Shown here piece after piece: positions 7,395 through 10,200 of a stretch of DNA of 10,200 nt (its first letter is position 1; every line of letters begins with the position of its first letter). Position numbers and translations under genes: made by a program. The notes beneath the pieces are model-generated. The model searched no databases and was not told the origin of the DNA. It saw only the letters and a program-made list of their open reading frames with translations. This stretch comes from a bacterium (GTDB taxonomy: Bacteria; T1Sed10-126), in the NCBI GenBank assembly GCA_003557545.1, contig PWOD01000063.1, positions 1 to 10,200 of the forward strand. Reading direction: 5' to 3'.

Positions 7395-8279
7395 TTAGAT
7401 CTGATAGAGATCAAACCGTCCACCTTTTTTGCGCGAAATTTCTTGTAGAGGTTTTAATAACTCGGTGGCTATTCTGATTTTGCCCAACGGTACATCCGGT
7501 TTGACTGAACCGTGAAAATCTGATCCGCCGGTAATGGCCAGACCGTGTTGTCGGGCAAGCGTGAAATATTTTTTATTCTGTTCCGGGCTGTGATCGGTAT
7601 AAAAGGCTTCAAGTCCCTCAATACCGAGGTTGGCCAGTCGTTTGAGATTCAAGTTTTTCTTACAGTATACCGGGTGAGCCAGGACAGCCACCCCCCCACT
7701 TTCGTGGACCAGTTTGATAGCTTCATTGAGACTCATCCGTTCCTTGGGTATCCTGTCCAAAGGGCAGTTGTGACCCAGATAGCGGGTGAAAGCTTGGTTA
7801 ATTGTTGGAACTATCTTTTTTTCGACCAGGGTCCGGGCCAGATGAGGTTTGCCAATCAGCTTTTTACCGGCTTTTTCAGCCACCTCGGAAAATTCTATGG
7901 AGATTCCAGTGAGCTGTTTGAGCTTTTTTAACATCCCTTTAATTCTTTCCGCCCGGGCTCGTTCATAGTATTTGAGTCTCTGGCGTAAAATCGGTCTTTT
8001 CCAGTCAATAAAATAGCCCAGAAGATGGTAACGATCCTGGTGACCCTGACAGCTTATTTCGACGCCGGGGATGGTTATGATGGGACTTTTTCTTCCGGCC
8101 TCCATAAAACTGTCCAATCCATCGATAGTATCGTGATCGGTCAGGGCTATACCGTCAAGTCCTACCTGTTCGGCAAGATTGACGATCTCTTCTGGAGTGT
8201 ATTGCCCATCCGAGGCGAAGGAATGAATGTGCATATCAAGTCCACCTGTCGTGACCTGGCTGTGATTAAAACTGAGCAT
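7395..8279 (-). CDS. PHP-domain phosphoesterase (TrpH / RNase AM-like)
   Basis: A 294-residue metal-dependent phosphoesterase of the polymerase-and-histidinol-phosphatase family. The metal-binding set looks complete: HIH (H17, H19) with D24, TDHDT (H49), GVEIS (E74), KPHLAR (H146), LAHP (H202), DHS (H230) and SDFH (D254, H256). Size and layout match the TrpH/YciV group, whose studied members hydrolyse 3',5'-bisphosphonucleotides and trim 5' ends of short RNAs (RNase AM). The insert at about 90-140 is long, basic and helical (KRPILRQRLKYYERARAERI), as in that group. The ATG at 8279 is used rather than the TTG three bases earlier because it overlaps the folE2 stop as TGATG. A later start at residue 16 would lose the conserved aspartate before HIH. 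Being coupled to folE2, it might instead act on a pterin phosphate; that is inference. Confidence 0.88.
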   Translation of the reverse strand: MLSFNHSQVTTGGLDMHIHSFASDGQYTPEEIVNLAEQVGLDGIALTDHDTIDGLDSFMEAGRKSPIITIPGVEISCQGHQDRYHLLGYFIDWKRPILRQRLKYYERARAERIKGMLKKLKQLTGISIEFSEVAEKAGKKLIGKPHLARTLVEKKIVPTINQAFTRYLGHNCPLDRIPKERMSLNEAIKLVHESGGVAVLAHPVYCKKNLNLKRLANLGIEGLEAFYTDHSPEQNKKYFTLARQHGLAITGGSDFHGSVKPDVPLGKIRIATELLKPLQEISRKKGGRFDLYQI

Positions 8280-9127
8280 CAAACCAGGCCATTTTCTGCC
8301 CAGAATTTACCGTGACTGATGGAGGCATAAGCGTTGTGATTGTGGATTGATTCGTAGCTAATGCAGCGGATGGTAAAATCTTTAATTTTAGGATGGCCCA
8401 GGAAACTATGGTTGAGGTCCCGGACAATATCCTCAACAAATTTCGGGTTGTTATAGGCGGCATCTGTTAAATAGGCTTCATCCTCCCGTTTGAGTAGGGA
8501 ATAGACCTGGCTACTGCCCTGCTCTTCAACGAGAGCGATCATTTCTTCTAACCAGAGCATCCCGTCTATCACGGCACTACTTTTTACGATGGCTCGTTGG
8601 TTATGGGCTCCGCTATCACTGTTTGATTTGCTGCAGGGACAGAGGGAGGTCAGAGGGACCCGGGTAGTAATCCAGATGGTCAGCTCATCCCCCTGAAGTC
8701 TGCCGCCGAAACCACAGGGATAGTCAACCAGCCCGGGTTTTTCAGAGCGGGGCGATGTTTTACTGACAAAATAATCGAAATCAAAGCGGGCGTAAGCATC
8801 AGAAGCCCCCAGTTTTTTACGCATCGCCCGAAGAAATTCTCCGACAGAGTTGAGGGTGAATTTAGCGCTGCGATATTTTTCGGCCAGTTCAACAAACCGG
8901 CTCAAATGTGCTCCGCGCTGGTTTTTGGTTAAATTTACACCAAAATCAGCTCGTGCTACTACCTGTTGGGTTCCAGATTTTCTATCTGCAACGGTCAGGG
9001 GAAGTTTGAAATCATTTATACCTACTCGGTTAAGTGCTACAGGTTGGACGGCCTGTTCCGCCTGAACATCTTCAAGATGATCTTTTTTTAACAAATTATT
9101 CACTTCCCTTAAAACTTTAACGAGCAA
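8279..9127 (-). CDS. folE2: GTP cyclohydrolase FolE2 (type IB)
   Basis: FolE2 opens GTP to 7,8-dihydroneopterin triphosphate, the first step to tetrahydrofolate and also to queuosine-type products. It replaces the zinc enzyme FolE in many bacteria and can use other metals. Family marks in order: NRVGINDFKLPL (33-44), RGAHLSRFVE (71-80), PCGFGG, the active-site block SLCPCSKSNSDSGAHNQR (161-178) with its conserved cysteine and histidine, DEAYLTDAAYNNPKFVED (216-233), and ESIHNHNAYA near the C-terminus. The start is uncertain. TTG at 9127 gives 282 residues; GTG at 9103 or TTG at 9094 would give 274 or 271, closer to the family's roughly 260, and AAGGGA lies just upstream of the 9094 start. It is the first gene of the minus-strand operon and is divergent from the DUF1189-type gene. 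No Zur-like palindrome was noticed upstream. Confidence 0.95.
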   Translation of the reverse strand: MLVKVLREVNNLLKKDHLEDVQAEQAVQPVALNRVGINDFKLPLTVADRKSGTQQVVARADFGVNLTKNQRGAHLSRFVELAEKYRSAKFTLNSVGEFLRAMRKKLGASDAYARFDFDYFVSKTSPRSEKPGLVDYPCGFGGRLQGDELTIWITTRVPLTSLCPCSKSNSDSGAHNQRAIVKSSAVIDGMLWLEEMIALVEEQGSSQVYSLLKREDEAYLTDAAYNNPKFVEDIVRDLNHSFLGHPKIKDFTIRCISYESIHNHNAYASISHGKFWAENGLV

Positions 9128-9230
9128 AGATTATTTACCTGGTTTCTGTAGTTCGATAAAATCAACCGTTTATTATACAATCTAACCGGCGAAGAAACTA
9201 AGGGTCTGTTAGAAATCGGAGGTCTTTTCA
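9128..9230. promoter_or_regulatory. Divergent intergenic region with AT-rich promoter-like elements
   Basis: This 103-base gap separates two genes that run apart, so promoters for both must lie here or inside a neighbouring gene. The minus strand has a perfect TATAAT (9177-9172), about 45 bases before the folE2 start, but only a poor -35 match 17-18 bases farther upstream. On the plus strand the same AT-rich segment offers TATACA (9174-9179) with a weak TTCGAT upstream. A 6-base inverted repeat TCTAAC/GTTAGA (9181-9186 and 9208-9213) follows; with a 21-base spacer it may be chance. Elements were picked by eye. Confidence 0.4.
9218..9223 (+). promoter_or_regulatory. Ribosome-binding site for the DUF1189-type gene
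   Basis: GGAGGT is a near-perfect Shine-Dalgarno sequence with a 7-base gap to the GTG at 9231. It decides that start against later in-frame ATG codons. Confidence 0.85.
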
Positions 9231-10124
9231 GTGGAATCGGCTCAGTCGGATGAAAATCTATTTAAACAGAGTTTTTGGCGCCGTATGATTGGCTCCTGTT
9301 ATAACCGGCAGATCTATCGTCCTGCTCTTCTGGAACCGTCACGACGATCTGTGATTTATCTATTGAAAATTTTATTCATTGGACTGATCATATTTAGTCT
9401 ATCTATAACAGCTACAAGCTGGCCTGTTATTCAAACTGTTGGAGACAATCTGGCCCAACAGCTGCCCCGGGTAATTTTTCATAATGGTGAGCTGGAAGTT
9501 GAGGGGGAAACTCCCAGGAGAGTCGAACTGTATGCTGACCAGCAGCTGGTAATCGATCCCGCCGGGCAGGTAAGTCGGGCCAGGCTGGAAGATGAAGTTG
9601 TTGTTGTGCTGGTTAACGGGGCGGTATTTTTTCGTAGTCCGGGGGGAGAGTTTAATTACAGGTCAACCCGGCTTTATGAAAAAACAGCTGATGCGCCGGA
9701 GATTGTTATCAGTCCCAACTGGTTGGAAGCTCGATTATTTTATTTGAAAATTTTAGCCCTGAGCCTGGTAATCTTAAGTAGTAGTTTTGATTTTTTATTA
9801 ATCACACTGAGTCGGCTGGTTTTGATCAGTTTTGGTGGTCTGCTTGCCCGTCAGAAGGAATCCCCCGTTGCTTTGAAATGGGCAGAGATTTTGCGGATAA
9901 GCTGTTATACGGTGACACCTACGATAGGTTTTCATCTGCTTTTTAGAATTTTACAAGCAATTAATCTCTCCCTCCCTGCTCCAGAGTTTGTCATGATTCT
10001 GGCTGGAACCGGCTGGACTTATTTAGTGGTAAAACAGGTGGAAGAGGAGGCGGCATCAAGGCCGCCCTCCAGACCTATCAAGAAGTTGGTTGAACAGCTT
10101 GATGAGAGGCGGAATAATCCCTGA
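9231..10124 (+). CDS. DUF1189-type membrane protein
   Basis: A 297-residue integral membrane protein of unknown function. It has a basic, aromatic N-terminal region (FKQSFWRRMIGSCYNRQIYR), a first membrane segment at about 41-65 (VIYLLKILFIGLIIFSLSI), an extracytoplasmic domain of roughly 100 residues, then three or four hydrophobic segments at about 168-205, 222-245 and 253-270. The outer domain holds LPRVIFHNGELEVEGETP followed by an LVIDPAGQ strand, which matches the 'LP...I.nG.l...g..P ... iDt.G' pattern I associate with DUF1189 proteins, as does the 1 + domain + 3 topology. The GTG start has a strong ribosome-binding site. It stands alone after the divergent promoter; the next gene starts 57 bases downstream. 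The family assignment is by recalled pattern and no role is known to me. Confidence 0.75.
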   Translation: MESAQSDENLFKQSFWRRMIGSCYNRQIYRPALLEPSRRSVIYLLKILFIGLIIFSLSITATSWPVIQTVGDNLAQQLPRVIFHNGELEVEGETPRRVELYADQQLVIDPAGQVSRARLEDEVVVVLVNGAVFFRSPGGEFNYRSTRLYEKTADAPEIVISPNWLEARLFYLKILALSLVILSSSFDFLLITLSRLVLISFGGLLARQKESPVALKWAEILRISCYTVTPTIGFHLLFRILQAINLSLPAPEFVMILAGTGWTYLVVKQVEEEAASRPPSRPIKKLVEQLDERRNNP

Positions 10125-10181
10125 ATTATCTGGTTTTAATCTTCGGAGACAATTTTTTTTGAGTATAAGTCAGGTGAAAAA

Positions 10182-10200
10182 ATGAAAATATGGCTACTGG
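10182..10200 (+). CDS. Start of a further gene (cut by window end)
   Basis: ATG at 10182 is preceded by AGGTGA (10172-10177) at good spacing and opens a frame beginning MKIWLL, which runs off the window. A lysine followed by bulky hydrophobic residues could open a signal peptide or membrane segment, but six codons do not allow a call. It follows the DUF1189-type gene by 57 bases on the same strand with no convincing terminator between, so it may be cotranscribed. Confidence 0.5.

Noticed and set aside
7545-7931. An open frame of 128 codons on the plus strand, inside the PHP gene
   Set aside because: It lies wholly antisense to a gene with a complete motif set, has no good ribosome-binding site, and its product matches no family pattern.
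10136-10160. Possible terminator: TCTTCGGAGA followed by eight T before the last partial gene
   Set aside because: The T run is good but the stem next to it is only two to three pairs, too weak for an intrinsic terminator.
1-10200. Search for CRISPR repeats, tRNA/rRNA genes, insertion-sequence ends, integrase or toxin-antitoxin genes
   Set aside because: No repeated spacer units, RNA gene signatures, transposase motifs or small toxin-like pairs were seen; coding density leaves almost no room.

Overview
This is ordinary, tightly packed bacterial chromosome of middling G+C. There is no sign of phage, insertion sequence, CRISPR array, rRNA or tRNA gene. Every gene is either a recognisable housekeeping gene or a small hypothetical. 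The start is the common bacterial block rplT-pheS-pheT. The type 2 GTP cyclohydrolase, the DUF1189-type membrane protein and the ZapB-like/ZapA pair after pheT suggest an anaerobe of the Firmicutes (perhaps Halanaerobiales-like) or an uncultivated lineage. That is only a guess: no single marker here fixes the phylum. About half of the visible starts are TTG or GTG, and most junctions are overlaps or short gaps.

Region 1 (1-6279, plus strand) reads as one operon. It holds the 3' part of rplT (L20), pheS and pheT (the two chains of phenylalanyl-tRNA synthetase), a 90-residue coiled-coil protein (ZapB-like), zapA, a 227-residue protein with two degenerate thioredoxin-like folds, and rarA/mgsA (AAA+ replication-fork maintenance ATPase). 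The largest gap is 39 bases (pheS-pheT). Four other junctions overlap by 1 to 11 bases, and the ZapB-like/zapA gap is 8 bases. Translation machinery, Z-ring factors and a replication-stress factor are thus probably expressed together.

Region 2 (6261-9127, minus strand) is a three-gene operon transcribed toward region 1, in the order folE2, PHP-domain phosphoesterase, family-4-like glycosyltransferase. folE2 and the PHP gene overlap by one base (TGATG). The glycosyltransferase follows 42 bases later. Its 3' end overlaps the 3' end of rarA by 19 bases, tail to tail. FolE2 makes the pterin precursor for folate; the PHP protein could be a TrpH/RNase AM-like enzyme or a pterin phosphatase.

Region 3 (9128-10200) has a 103-base divergent promoter region, a DUF1189-type membrane protein on the plus strand, and the first six codons of one more plus-strand gene cut by the window edge.

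I see no clearly undescribed system. The best candidates for a second look are the double thioredoxin-fold protein that has lost its CXXC motifs and sits between zapA and rarA, and the folE2-PHP-glycosyltransferase cassette.
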